A stretch of DNA of 64,000 nucleotides from CAYPTB01 sp964413535. GTDB taxonomy: Bacteria > Planctomycetota > UBA1135 > GCA-002686595. The position numbers and the translations under genes were made by a program. Of this stretch, positions 1 through 9,009 are shown in pieces (position 1 is the stretch's first letter; each line of letters opens with the position of its first letter). The stretch lies in assembly GCA_964413535.1 (NCBI GenBank), contig CAYPTB010000062.1, positions 48,664-112,663 of the forward strand, given 5' to 3'. Below the pieces are notes generated by a model. It made no database searches and was not told the origin of the DNA. It saw only the letters and a list, made by a program, of their open reading frames with translations.

Positions 1-347
1 GCGAGCTGGTCCAGCTGCGTGTCGAGGTCGACGCGCTTCCGGTCGCCTCCGCGCTTCTGCCGATTGCGACCGCGCGCGTGATCCACGAGCAGCCGCCGGA
101 TCGCGCGCGCCGCGGCCGCGAAGAAGTGAGCGCGGTTCTCGAAGCTCGGCCGCTCGGGTCCCGAGAACAGGCTCAGGTAGGCCTCGTGGGCCAGTGCCGT
201 CGGCTCGAGGGTGTGGTCCGCCCGCTCGGAGACCATCTCGCGCCGGGCGAGTCGGCGCAGCTCCTCGTAGACGACCGCGACGAGACGCTCCTCGGCGCCC
301 TGCTCGCCCCGGCGGACCTCGTCCAGGAGTTGGGTGACCGCGGTCAT
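1..347 (-). CDS. ECF-type RNA polymerase sigma factor (PF07638-like), 3' end outside window
   Basis: Partial gene; the first 115 codons are present and the rest lies off the left edge. The protein starts MTAVTQLLDEVRRGEQGAEE. It then has the sigma region 2 pattern typical of the large ECF subfamily abundant in Planctomycetota: VYEELRRLARREM, a THxxEPTALAHEAYL-type stretch (here HTLEPTALAHEAYLSLF), FENRAHFFAAAARAIRRLLVDHARGR and a basic tail RQKRGGDRKRV. Members of this family direct RNA polymerase to specific promoters and often sit beside a Ser/Thr kinase; that neighbour, if any, is outside the window. The ATG at 347 is the only start that gives the full conserved N-terminus. Family call is confident; the regulon is unknown. 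Confidence 0.88.
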   Translation of the reverse strand, partial: MTAVTQLLDEVRRGEQGAEERLVAVVYEELRRLARREMVSERADHTLEPTALAHEAYLSLFSGPERPSFENRAHFFAAAARAIRRLLVDHARGRNRQKRGGDRKRVDLDTQLDQL

Positions 348-749
348 CGGAAGCGATCGGGCGGGCGGCTCGGGCGGCCCTCCCTCGGCTCCTCGGCGCG
401 AGCGATCGCCACTGTCCACGGATCGTCGAGGAGGACACGCCGGCGCCGCGCGCCGAGGACCAAGTTGCCAGCGATCTCGATCCGATCGACGCTGCGCGGA
501 CGTCCACACCCGGTCTTCGCCGAGCTCCGCCCCCTGCCGCAGGCCCCAAGCGTCGTCTCCCCGCCTGGCGCCGGCGAAAGGCGCTTCCCGCCGACGTTCC
601 TGACAGCCGCGCCCCGCCGACGGCGCATGGGCGGGTGGAGCCGAAGACGGCCGCGGATCCCGCGGACCGAGGCCCCCCCCCTCGCGGCTGGCGGCTCGCG
701 CCGAGGCCCCAGCCCGCAAACCCTCGACTCCTCGGCACGAGCCATCACC
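348..749. other. Intergenic region without a supported gene
   Basis: About 400 bases between the divergent sigma factor and the small secreted protein. Frames are open on both strands, as everywhere in this GC-rich DNA, but I see no recognisable protein, hairpin terminator or clear promoter. A minus-strand frame ends at 344 in an ATGA overlap with the sigma factor start, so a small coupled upstream gene is possible. Its composition is arginine-rich and not convincing. Confidence 0.4.
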
Positions 750-1253
750 ATGAAAACGCTCAAGCACCTGATCACGACCAGTCTCTCGCTCCTCGCCTTC
801 CTGCCCCTCGCCGCCGCCCAGGGCCGGCCCGACTCGACGCATGGAGGCGCGCCCGGAGGCCAAACCCGCGCGAGCCCGACGGCCGAGGAAGTTGCCGACC
901 GCTACTTGGGCGCGATCCGAGCGGAGGAGCAGTCCGCTTTCGCCAACCTCGCGACCGTCTTCGAGGCGGGTGGCTCGAGGCTCCTCGCGATGGCCGCGAA
1001 CGGCGCGAGCGACCGCGAGCTCCTGCAGGCCGGCACCGAGATCGTCGCGTCGATGCGCGACCAGGCGAACCGCTCCGCCAGCGCGCTGAAGGCGCTGCGC
1101 GAGCGCGGCGTCGCGGAGCTCGAGCAGATGAACGCGACCCCGCGCCTCGTCACGCTCGTGCAGGACGCCGCGGCGGCCGCCATCCGGAGCGTCGACCAGC
1201 GCACGAACGACCTCGCGCGGGCCGTAGGCGAGCTCCTGAACCGGCTCCTGTGA
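750..1253 (+). CDS. Small secreted alpha-helical protein, function unknown
   Basis: 167 residues from the ATG at 750. I chose this start because it opens directly with a signal peptide, MKTLKHLITTSLSLLAFLPLAAAQ, with a likely cleavage after AAAQ. The mature part has a short Gly/Pro/Thr-rich linker. After that comes a helical Ala/Glu/Arg-rich domain (about residues 45-165) with the heptad-like pattern of a coiled coil, for example around SMRDQANRSASALKALRERG. No catalytic motif, cysteine or family signature is visible. It is probably a periplasmic or surface structural protein. It stands alone between a divergent sigma factor and a downstream HDOD gene 290 bases away, so operon membership is unclear. 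I do not recognise it. Confidence 0.6.
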   Translation: MKTLKHLITTSLSLLAFLPLAAAQGRPDSTHGGAPGGQTRASPTAEEVADRYLGAIRAEEQSAFANLATVFEAGGSRLLAMAANGASDRELLQAGTEIVASMRDQANRSASALKALRERGVAELEQMNATPRLVTLVQDAAAAAIRSVDQRTNDLARAVGELLNRLL

Positions 1254-1543
1254 GCCGCCCCGCGGCGCGCGGAGCCTGCTCGCCCTGGGCTCCGCCGCCG
1301 CGACCGCGCGCCGCACCGCGCGAGTCGACGAACGCCCGGAGGAGACCCCGAGAGGTCTTCGCCGGGCGCTGCCGTTCCAGCGCGAACGGGTCGCGGGTCG
1401 GGGTCCGAACGCAGAGAACGTCGAGACGGCTCGCCTCGTCCCGATTGCGGGAAAGTCTCCGCGACGAGCGCGTTGCCGGTGGGTCTTCTCCGGCTGCGGA
1501 GGGAAGAATCGGGGCGAGCTCGCGCTCCGCGCCGGCTCGAGCG

Positions 1544-2497
1544 ATGCGAGGAGCCGAGTTCGACTGCGTCCTGCCGGACTTCCTCCTGCAGGCGGAGAAC
1601 CTCCCCACGCTGCCCCCCGCCGCGATCGAGCTGCTGCGGCTCGCCCGGGACGAGGGCGCCGGGCTGGACGACTACGCGCGCGCGCTCGCGAGCGAACCGT
1701 TCCTGGCCGAGCGCCTGCTCGCGCTGGCCAACTCGTGCACCTTCACGCTCGGGCCGAAGGTCACGTCGCTGCAGCGCGCCACGCTGGTGCTCGGCACGAA
1801 GAGGGTGCAGCACATGGCGCTCGCGTTCTCGCTCGCCGACGTACTCCCGAGTCAGGGCGCGAACCCGGGCTTCGACTACGCGGGCTTCTGGAAGCGCAGC
1901 CTCACCACGGCCGTCGCCGCGCGCGAGCTCGCGCAGGTCCTGGGTGCGCACCTCGAGGAGGAAGCCTTCCTGTGCGCGCTCGCGAGTCACATGGGACAGC
2001 TCGTGCTGGCCGAGTGCCTGCCCGCCGAGTACGCGGAGGTGCTCGCGCGCTCGGACGGCTGGCCCTGCAGCGCGACGGAGGAGGTGGTGCTCGGCTTCGA
2101 CGGCGCCGAGATCGGCGGCGCGCTGCTCCGGGCCTGGGGGCTGCCGGCGTTGCACTACCTCTCGGTCGTCCACGCGGCCGATCCCGGAGGGCTTCCCGCC
2201 GACGCGAGCGCGTCCACGCGCGCGCTGTGTCGGATCCTCGAGCTCGCGCTCCTGGTCGGCCGCGTGCTGTGCGACGCGGACGGGAGCGCCGCGCTCGGCG
2301 AGCTCCACGCCCGCGCAACCAAGGCGGGTCTCGGTCGCCTTCCGATCGAGGAACTGATCCTCGCGCTCGAGCCGCGCCTCGCGGAGACGGGCGAGCTCTT
2401 GGCGATCGATCTGGGACCCCCGCGCCCGCACGCAGAGATCCTCGAGGACGCGCGGCGCAAGGGAGCAGCCGGGGACGCGCCCTCCCTCGACGCCTGA
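1544..2497 (+). CDS. HDOD domain protein
   Basis: 317 residues from the ATG at 1544. Residues about 17-215 form an HDOD domain, a non-catalytic relative of HD hydrolases used as a signalling or scaffold module in regulatory proteins. Visible hallmarks are LPTLPPAAIELLRLARDEGA, the helix with FLAERLLALANSCTF, the SLQRATLVLGTKRVQHMAL segment, and the second half FWKRSLTTAVAARELAQVLGAH followed by EEAFLCALASHMGQLVLAECLP. The HD metal ligands of true phosphodiesterases are not present, as expected. The C-terminal 100 residues are helical with no second domain. It is a cytoplasmic, soluble protein with no signal peptide. The upstream 290 bases hold no supported gene. The input signal cannot be inferred from context. 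Confidence 0.8.
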   Translation: MRGAEFDCVLPDFLLQAENLPTLPPAAIELLRLARDEGAGLDDYARALASEPFLAERLLALANSCTFTLGPKVTSLQRATLVLGTKRVQHMALAFSLADVLPSQGANPGFDYAGFWKRSLTTAVAARELAQVLGAHLEEEAFLCALASHMGQLVLAECLPAEYAEVLARSDGWPCSATEEVVLGFDGAEIGGALLRAWGLPALHYLSVVHAADPGGLPADASASTRALCRILELALLVGRVLCDADGSAALGELHARATKAGLGRLPIEELILALEPRLAETGELLAIDLGPPRPHAEILEDARRKGAAGDAPSLDA

Positions 2498-2579
2498 ATC
2501 GCGGTCGCGAGTAGCGGAGCGATTTTCCGCGACGAATGGAGCTCGAGCTCACGCTCGCTCGCCCGAGAAGGAGGTCGCC

Positions 2580-3899
2580 ATGACCCACATCGCCCTCGCC
2601 CTCACCGTGCTCGCGCTCCCCCCGGCCCTCGGGGAGCGGGCGAGCGACCCGTTCGCGCGCTTCGAGCTCGAGGGCGGCGTGCACCTCGCCGTCCTCCACT
2701 TCCCCGACGCCCCGCGCCAGAGCACGTTCACGTTCTTCGGGGCGGGCCTCGTCGCCGATCCGGCGGACGGCGCCCAGCTCTCGCATCTGGCCGAGCACAT
2801 GCTGGTGCGCGCCACGGATCCCGATTCGCTCGAGCCGCCGGGCATGCAGATCAACGGCGAGACGACGGCCGACGCGCTGCGGCTCGACACCTACGCCGAA
2901 CCCGCGGCGTGGAAGGACGCGCTCGCGCGGCACGTGCGCTGGCTCGCGATCGACGCGTGCGACGCGACGCTGCTCGAGCGCGAGAAGCAGCGCATCGCCG
3001 CGGAGGAGCAATCGACCGTCGCGGGCGGCTTCACGCACAAGTGGGCCGAGGCCGCGTGGAACCAGGTGGTCCGGCACGGCCGCGAGCACGCCGCCGTGCA
3101 CGCCGACGTGGCGCGGGCGAGCACGGGAGACGTGGAGGCGTGGCTCCACGGGCACGGGGTGGCGAACGGCGAGGTCTGGATCGCGAGCGTGGGGCCCGTC
3201 GAGCCGACGAAAGTGCGCGACTTCCTCTCCGGCGAGCTGCGGGCGCTCCGCGCGCGGGAAGGCGCGACGGAGCGCGCGCGGCCCGAGCCCGGTGGGGAGC
3301 CGAGCGCGCGGCGGCCCAGCGTTCCGCGTGCGCCGCGGCACGCGCGCGCCACGTGGGACCTCGACGCCTACCAGTACCTCGAGTGGTATCCCCTGCGCGA
3401 CGACGCCGTCGAGCGCGTTGCGGGTCGAGCGGCGGCACAGATCCTCTCGTTCGAGCTCGCCCGGGGCGGCTCTCCGGCCGCGAACGGCAAGGCCTTCGCA
3501 CGGACCGTGCGCACGCCCGAGGGCGCCTACCTGCTGCTCTCCGCCGCGCTCGCGAGCGCCGCCGACCTGGGGCCCGCGCGCGAGGCCTTCGCGGCGGCGC
3601 TCGCGGCCGCGCGCAACGGCGCGGGAACGTCCACCCTGCGCCAGCTCGCAGAGCAGAGCCTCTCGCTCCCCGATCCCGCGTTTTCGCGCGCGGCGCTCGA
3701 GCGGCTCGGGCGCGATGCATCGCTCGTCGAGGCCCAGCTCGCGCTGAACCGGATCGCCGCGGAGCTCGCGCTCGGACTCGACGCGGCGGAGATCGAGCGC
3801 GCCTGGCGCTCCCTCGACCGAAAGCGCATGGAGGAGTTCCTGAAAAAAGGCCTCGCGGACGCGCGGCGCTCGAGTCTGTTGCTCTCTCCGCGGCCGTGA
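2580..3899 (+). CDS. Exported M16-family zinc metallopeptidase
   Basis: 439 residues, preceded by a strong Shine-Dalgarno (AAGGAGG just upstream of the ATG at 2580). A short signal peptide ends near residue 20. The inverted zinc motif HxxEH of the M16 (pitrilysin/insulysin) family is intact: H69-L-A-E72-H73. It is followed about 70 residues later by the ERE...RIAAEE segment, where E142 or E143 would be the third ligand. The family hydrolyses peptides as single-domain subunits or pairs. The length matches one N-terminal catalytic plus one C-terminal M16 domain, so a partner subunit may exist elsewhere. An unusually polar insert (about 225-265, Arg/Glu/Pro-rich) separates the halves. The gene converges on the SGNH gene with only 23 bases between stops. 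The peptide substrate is unknown. Confidence 0.8.
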   Translation: MTHIALALTVLALPPALGERASDPFARFELEGGVHLAVLHFPDAPRQSTFTFFGAGLVADPADGAQLSHLAEHMLVRATDPDSLEPPGMQINGETTADALRLDTYAEPAAWKDALARHVRWLAIDACDATLLEREKQRIAAEEQSTVAGGFTHKWAEAAWNQVVRHGREHAAVHADVARASTGDVEAWLHGHGVANGEVWIASVGPVEPTKVRDFLSGELRALRAREGATERARPEPGGEPSARRPSVPRAPRHARATWDLDAYQYLEWYPLRDDAVERVAGRAAAQILSFELARGGSPAANGKAFARTVRTPEGAYLLLSAALASAADLGPAREAFAAALAAARNGAGTSTLRQLAEQSLSLPDPAFSRAALERLGRDASLVEAQLALNRIAAELALGLDAAEIERAWRSLDRKRMEEFLKKGLADARRSSLLLSPRP

Positions 3900-3922
3900 A
3901 GGCGCGCGTGGGCGCGCTCCGG

Positions 3923-5518
3923 TCAGCGTCCGTCGAGCGCGAGGCGGCGCAGGAGGAAGGACGTGGGCTTTTGGCCCGCGACGCTCTCGCGCAGCACCCA
4001 GTTCGACGCGCGCACGAGCACGTCGACATACGGGCCCTCGAGGTCGTCGGGGAGCGACGCGTCGAAGACGATGCGCGGATCCTCGCCCTCGGCCGGCGGC
4101 GGCACGTCGAAGCGGGCGAGCGCGCGACCTTGGAGCTCGATCGAGAGCGCGAGCGGGTAGACGGCGCTCGCGGCGGGGAGGCGCTCGAGCGTGAGCGAGA
4201 GGTGGTCCGCGCCTTCCGTGCGCAGCGCCGCGAAGACGTGCTTGCCCACGGTGCCGTCGCCGACGAGTCCCCCGTAGACCTGGTGGATGCCCACGACTTG
4301 CTCGAGATCGATGGCGTTGCCGAGGAAGCGTTCGAGGAGCGCCGTCTCGCGCTCGAGGTACGGCGCGCGCTCCGTTGGAGCGAGGAACGCGTAGCCGCGC
4401 TCGCGGTACATCTCGTCCTGCGGCGGGAGCGGCTGCGCGCCCGCGCCGGGAACCCAGTCGCGCTCGATCAGGAAGTCCGCCATGCGCCAGGCTCCGGCGA
4501 GGAGGCAGCGGGCATTCGCGTGCGGGTCGTCGCCGAGCGTGTCCTCCGGCACGCGGCCGGCCACGAGACCGAGCACCGGGATCTCGGGCGCGAGCTCGGC
4601 CAAGCGGATCTCGAGCAACCGGTGGAAGTACTGATCGAACGGGAGCACGACGGCGAAGCGCGTCCCGCGCGCCGCGAGGTCGTCGTGGAGCGCTCGAAGG
4701 TCCTCGAGGAAGAGCTTCCAACGCCGCCGCGACTCGGGGGTGATGCCGCTGCGCAGAACGTGGTCGAGCACGCGGCGCCCGCCCGCGCGCAACACCTGCA
4801 GCCCGGCCGCCCGCGAGGGAGCGTGCTGCAGCGTCTTGATCAAGCGCGTCTGACCCTCGGTTCCGCCTTGCGGGCGATCGGGGCTCGGATCGATGTCCAT
4901 CGAACGCCAGCCGAGCTCGTTCACCGCCGTCGAATCGTCGAGGTCGTTCAGAACGGCGACGTAGAGAACGATCTCGGGCGCCAGCCGCTCGAAGTGGTTC
5001 TGCAGGTAGCGGAACGAGCTCGTGTAGGTCCAGCCGGGGCAGGCGACCGTCCGGACGAAGGGACGCGAGTGAGCGGGGTCGAGCGTCTGCGCCAGGAACT
5101 GCTCGAGGCCGTGGGCGAAGGTCTCGTCGTCCGCCACGCCGTGGCCGAAGGCCACCGAGTCGCCCAGCACGACGATGCGCGTGGCGCCGGGCTCGGGCGG
5201 CGATCCGATCCGCACGCGATCCCCGAACGCGTCGGTGCGGGCCTCGACGCCGAAGTCGGCGGTCGTCGAAGCCTTCATGCGGAACACGACGTCTTGGTCC
5301 TCGTCCAGCGCGTAGGGGCCCTCGGTGAGCGCCGCTCCCGCGTTGCGCTCGCGCACGGGGGCGGGCGCCGGCGGGAGCGCTCCGCGCTCGAGCAGCCGAT
5401 CGACGAGCGACTCGCGCGTCCACAGGCTGTAGGCGCCCTCGAGCAGGAGCAGCGTCGCGGGCACGATCGCGATCGCGATCAGGGGGCCGAGGAAAGGTCT
5501 GCCGTTCAAGGCCGGCAT
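3923..5518 (-). CDS. SGNH/GDSL-type hydrolase with N-terminal membrane anchor
   Basis: 531 residues from the ATG at 5518, chosen because it opens with a single hydrophobic anchor (about residues 10-27, LIAIAIVPATLLLLEGAYSL). The SGNH fold is shown by the block I motif VVLGDSVAFGHGV with the nucleophile serine, a Gly in CPGWTYTSS, the NDLDD element, and a block V-like DDPHANA containing the Asp/His pair. SGNH enzymes act on ester or acetyl groups of polysaccharides and lipids, so an acetyl-esterase role at the cell surface is plausible but not shown. About 150 C-terminal residues (beta-rich) form an extra domain that I do not recognise. The GT-C glycosyltransferase lies upstream on the same strand, 74 bases away, consistent with a glycan-related unit. 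Confidence 0.75.
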   Translation of the reverse strand: MPALNGRPFLGPLIAIAIVPATLLLLEGAYSLWTRESLVDRLLERGALPPAPAPVRERNAGAALTEGPYALDEDQDVVFRMKASTTADFGVEARTDAFGDRVRIGSPPEPGATRIVVLGDSVAFGHGVADDETFAHGLEQFLAQTLDPAHSRPFVRTVACPGWTYTSSFRYLQNHFERLAPEIVLYVAVLNDLDDSTAVNELGWRSMDIDPSPDRPQGGTEGQTRLIKTLQHAPSRAAGLQVLRAGGRRVLDHVLRSGITPESRRRWKLFLEDLRALHDDLAARGTRFAVVLPFDQYFHRLLEIRLAELAPEIPVLGLVAGRVPEDTLGDDPHANARCLLAGAWRMADFLIERDWVPGAGAQPLPPQDEMYRERGYAFLAPTERAPYLERETALLERFLGNAIDLEQVVGIHQVYGGLVGDGTVGKHVFAALRTEGADHLSLTLERLPAASAVYPLALSIELQGRALARFDVPPPAEGEDPRIVFDASLPDDLEGPYVDVLVRASNWVLRESVAGQKPTSFLLRRLALDGR

Positions 5519-5592
5519 TCTCGACGCGGCGGGCAGTCGCGTCCACCGCCCGCAAGCGCGGAGCCCTGGCCGCCGCGCGCAGCGGCGGCGCG

Positions 5593-7458
5593 TCAGGGCA
5601 GCGGGACGAGCGTGCCGCCGCGCGGCTCGAAGCGATAGGCGGGAGGATCTCCGAGGCGCGCGCGGAGGACCGCGTTGCGCGCTCCGAGGTCGCGTGCGAA
5701 GACCACTCCCGCACCGGCGCCTTCGTCGAACGAGGGCGGCGGCAGCGCGAAGCGCTTGAGCTCCTCCTCCGACTCGAGCGCGACGAAGACCACGCCGTGC
5801 TCGAGGCCCGCTGCCCGCGCGGCGCGCCACGGAGCGCTGCGCAGCGCCTGCTCCGTGCGGGCGAGCGCGAGGTGGCGGGCGAGCAGGCGCGCGCTCCCGA
5901 GCGACAGCACGAGCAGCACGAGCAGCGCGGCGGCTCGTCCGCGCTCGCGCTCGAGGGCGTCGAGACCGCAGGCCGAGAGCACGCACAGGAGCGGCACCGC
6001 TTCGACGAGGTACAGCGGCCCGACCCAGGGGATGCCCTGGAAGCGGTGCAGCGCGTACGCGGCGAAGAGGGAGACGAAGGGCGCCCACAGGTAGACCGTC
6101 GCGCGCGGGCGCCGCACGGCGAGCGCTCCGGCGACGACGAGCCACAGCCCCCCCACTCCGCCGTGCAGCCAGACGCCGAGCCGCGCGAGGTTGAAGCGCG
6201 CTTGCTCCGCCGCCGTGCCGAGGTTCACGAGGCCCCAGCGGTCGTTGGGCGAGACGGTGTCCGCGTACAGGCCGTACGCGGTCTCGAACGGGTGGCCCGT
6301 GAGCACCGCGTTCGTCCACAGGAAGAAGGCGGCGCCGGGCAGCAGGCCCGCGCAGAGGACGAGCGCGGCGCGCGGGCGCACGAGCCAGACCGGCGCGAAC
6401 GGCAGGGCGAAGGCGAGTGCGGTCAGCGGCCGCGCGAGGAAGGCGAGCGAGAGCGCGACGCCCGCGCCGAGCGCGAGGGGGAAGCTCGGCCTCTTGCGCT
6501 CGCGCGCCGCGAGCGAGAGCTCGGCGAAGACGAGGCAAGCAGGCAGGGAGAGCGCGTGCGAGAGCCACAGCGTCTCGACGCCGAGGACGACCGGCGACAG
6601 CGCGACGAGGAGCGCCGCGCGCTCGGGCCGCGGACACAGGAGCCGCCGCGCGATGCGGAAGGCGAAGAGCGGCAGGAGGCCCGCGAGCAAGCGCGGCAGG
6701 AGCTCGGGCAGACCCACGAGCTCGCCCACGGCCAGGGCCGCGGAGGTTCCCGGCGGGTACTTCGAGAAGGCGCGCGCGCCGGGCAGGATCTGGCGCGCCG
6801 GGAAGAAGTCCGCGAGGTCGCCGACGTCGCGCGCGTGCTCGCCCGAGGCGAACAGCTCGGCTTGGAAGAGGTACGCGCGCTCGTCGTTCGTCAGGGGCTC
6901 TCCCCCGAGCACGGCGTGCGACAGGATGCCCGGCGCGAGTGCGGCGAAGGCGCAGGCCGCGAAGACGACGCGCCGGGCGGCGCGCGGATTCGCAGAGACT
7001 TCCGCGTCGCGCGCGGGCGAGGTCGGCAGGAGGCCGATCAGGGCCAGCGCGACGAGGCCCAGCCCGAGGCCCTGCGCGAGGTCGCCCAGGTCGAGGTACC
7101 ACGGGGCGCTCGTCACGCCGCGCTCCGCGACGAAGCGCACCGTGCCCGGATCGATCGAGGAGAAGAGCGCGAGCGCGCCGAGGGCGGTCGCCGCGGCGAG
7201 CCGACCGGGGAACCAGCGCGCGAACGCGCGGCCCGCGACGAGGGCGACGGCGCAGGCGACCAGGATGCGCGGGAGCGTCGGACCGAAGGCGGACACGAGC
7301 TCGGCGCGGTCACCCTCCCACAGGACGCGCCCGGCGAACGTCCAGCGGAAGAGCTGCGCTCCGTCCTGCGCGAACGCTCCATCCGCGAAGCGGCCGTCGA
7401 CCAGGCACGCGAGCGCCCCCAGCACGAACAGCACGCCGCAGGCGATCCAGCGCGTCAC
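5593..7458 (-). CDS. Polytopic membrane glycosyltransferase, GT-C/PMT-like
   Basis: About 621 residues with roughly a dozen hydrophobic helices. After the second helix group comes the luminal loop pattern of the PMT/ArnT superfamily, GGEPLTNDERAYLFQAEL, whose acidic pair corresponds to the catalytic Asp/Glu of GT-C enzymes. Further on is ARAFSKYPPGTSAALA, which also resembles first-loop elements of the family. Such enzymes transfer sugars from polyprenyl-phosphate donors at the outer face of the membrane. I place the start at the GTG at 7458, in front of the first helix. A TTG at 7500 would add 14 residues and touch the divergent sulfatase start, so the true start is uncertain. The substrate is unknown. 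Confidence 0.7.
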   Translation of the reverse strand: MTRWIACGVLFVLGALACLVDGRFADGAFAQDGAQLFRWTFAGRVLWEGDRAELVSAFGPTLPRILVACAVALVAGRAFARWFPGRLAAATALGALALFSSIDPGTVRFVAERGVTSAPWYLDLGDLAQGLGLGLVALALIGLLPTSPARDAEVSANPRAARRVVFAACAFAALAPGILSHAVLGGEPLTNDERAYLFQAELFASGEHARDVGDLADFFPARQILPGARAFSKYPPGTSAALAVGELVGLPELLPRLLAGLLPLFAFRIARRLLCPRPERAALLVALSPVVLGVETLWLSHALSLPACLVFAELSLAARERKRPSFPLALGAGVALSLAFLARPLTALAFALPFAPVWLVRPRAALVLCAGLLPGAAFFLWTNAVLTGHPFETAYGLYADTVSPNDRWGLVNLGTAAEQARFNLARLGVWLHGGVGGLWLVVAGALAVRRPRATVYLWAPFVSLFAAYALHRFQGIPWVGPLYLVEAVPLLCVLSACGLDALERERGRAAALLVLLVLSLGSARLLARHLALARTEQALRSAPWRAARAAGLEHGVVFVALESEEELKRFALPPPSFDEGAGAGVVFARDLGARNAVLRARLGDPPAYRFEPRGGTLVPLP

Positions 7459-7499
7459 GCGCGTGAAGATACGCGAGCCCCCGCGGTAGGCTACGTCCA

Positions 7500-8924
7500 A
7501 TGCTGCGACTCCGCGTCCTGCTCCTCGTCGCCGCTGCGGCGTGCGCCGACGAGCGCCCCAACGTCCTCCTGCTCTCGCTGGACAGCGTGCGCGCCGACCA
7601 CACGGGTCCCGGCGGCCATCGGAATCCGGCGCACCCCGACGTTCCGGTCACCCCGCGCATCGACCGGCTGGCCGAGACGGGCGTCGTGTTCGAGAACGCG
7701 GTGAGCACGACCTCGTGGACGCTGCCCGCGCACATGGCGCTCTTCACGGGTCTCTCCGACGAGCTGCACGGCGTGGTGGACAACGAGTCCTCGCTCGATC
7801 CGGCGCTCGTCACGCTCGCCGAGCTCCTCTCCCAGCGCGGCTACGCCACCGCCGGCTTCTACAGCGGTCCGTACCTGAACCCGCTCTTCGGCTTCGGGCA
7901 GGGCTTCGACCACTACGAGAACTGCGGGTTGGAGGTGCCGCTCGGCGTCTTCGAGGGCGGCGAGCTCGGCGGGTGGCGCGACGTCCACCAGCACTCCCAC
8001 GAGACGGTCACGAGCCGCGAGCTGCTCGAGGCGACGAGCGCCTGGATCCGCGCGCACGCGCACGACGGGCCGTTCTTCGTGCTCGTCCACTGGTGGGACC
8101 CGCACTACGACTACAAGGCGCCTCTCGAGTACGCGGCGCGCTTCGACGCGGACTACCGCGGAGCCTGGACGGGCGTGCGCGACGAAGACATCCAGCGCCC
8201 GCGCGCGCCGGCGGACCTGGCGCACGTGCTCGCGCTGTACGACGCGGAGATCGCCTACACCGACCACCACATCGGAGGCTTGCTCGATCTGCTCGACGAG
8301 CTCGGTCTTTACTCCGACACGCTGGTCGTCGTGACCTCGGACCACGGCGAGGAGTTCTACGAGCGCACGCGCTGGGGCCACCAGCGCACGCTGAAGGACG
8401 AGGTGCTGCGCGTCCCGCTCGTCATGCGCCTCTCCGATCGCATTCCGGCCGGAGCGCGCGTGCGCGGCCAGGCGCGCCTGCAGGACGTCTTCGCGACGAT
8501 CGCGGACCTCGCCGGGATCGACCCGCCGTCCTACGTCGAAGGTCGCAGCTTGCGCGCTCTGTGGGAGGATCCCGAGCACCCGGGCTTCACGCAGCCGCTC
8601 TACCTCTGCGTCCCGCACCGCGACATCCGCGTGAGCGGCGTGCGCACGCTCGAGACGAAGGCCGTGTGGGACCACAGCGCGGGGAAGGGCGCGGTCTGGA
8701 ACCTCGTCGACGATCCGGCCGAGCGCGCTCCGCGAGCCTTCGACGCGCACGAGCTCGCGGGGGGCGAGCACGCGGGGATTCGCGCGCTCCGGAGCTGGCT
8801 CGAGTCGCTGGAGGCGACCCGCGCCGCGCTCCCCAGCACCCCCGGCCGCGCGCGGGGGCCCGTGCTCGACGAGGCGACCTGGGCCGAGCTCGAGGCCCTC
8901 GGCTACGTCGAGTCCGACGATTGA
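7500..8924 (+). CDS. Sulfatase-fold hydrolase with Thr nucleophile (sulfatase-like 1)
   Basis: 474 residues. A signal peptide ends near C15 (AAAAC, possible lipoprotein site). The alkaline-phosphatase/sulfatase fold is clear: PNVLLLSLDSVRADH carries the first metal ligand, VVVTSDHGEEF carries the C-terminal Asp-His pair, and WGHQRTLKDEVLRVPLV follows. The position of the formylglycine Cys/Ser is Thr74 in SWTLPAHMALFTG, with His78 where classical sulfatases have Arg. It is therefore unlikely to be a formylglycine sulfatase and more like the Thr-nucleophile phosphodiesterase branch. It ends in LEALGYVESDD, the short [LI]GY tail shared with the other sulfatase-like proteins here. It is divergent from the GT-C gene. 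Confidence 0.88.
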   Translation: MLRLRVLLLVAAAACADERPNVLLLSLDSVRADHTGPGGHRNPAHPDVPVTPRIDRLAETGVVFENAVSTTSWTLPAHMALFTGLSDELHGVVDNESSLDPALVTLAELLSQRGYATAGFYSGPYLNPLFGFGQGFDHYENCGLEVPLGVFEGGELGGWRDVHQHSHETVTSRELLEATSAWIRAHAHDGPFFVLVHWWDPHYDYKAPLEYAARFDADYRGAWTGVRDEDIQRPRAPADLAHVLALYDAEIAYTDHHIGGLLDLLDELGLYSDTLVVVTSDHGEEFYERTRWGHQRTLKDEVLRVPLVMRLSDRIPAGARVRGQARLQDVFATIADLAGIDPPSYVEGRSLRALWEDPEHPGFTQPLYLCVPHRDIRVSGVRTLETKAVWDHSAGKGAVWNLVDDPAERAPRAFDAHELAGGEHAGIRALRSWLESLEATRAALPSTPGRARGPVLDEATWAELEALGYVESDD

Positions 8925-9009
8925 CTCGCCCCGCGAGCAAGCTCGCCGGTTGCCGACGAGCGCGCTCGTGCAGCGTCTCGGCGCAGGGCGAGCTCGCGCA
9001 GGTGCGCGA

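Noticed and set aside
344..775. Minus-strand frame ending in an ATGA overlap with the left-edge sigma factor
   Set aside because: The overlap is suggestive, but the frame is arginine-rich, overlaps the secreted protein's start and shows no recognisable domain.
635..5714. Very long open frames on both strands, up to more than 1000 codons
   Set aside because: They are shadows of real genes caused by the high GC content. They lack family motifs and are dominated by Arg/Ala/Pro.
8955..8975. Perfect palindrome ACGAGCGCGCTCGT as a terminator between convergent genes
   Set aside because: It has no loop and no T run on either strand, and such palindromes are common in this composition.
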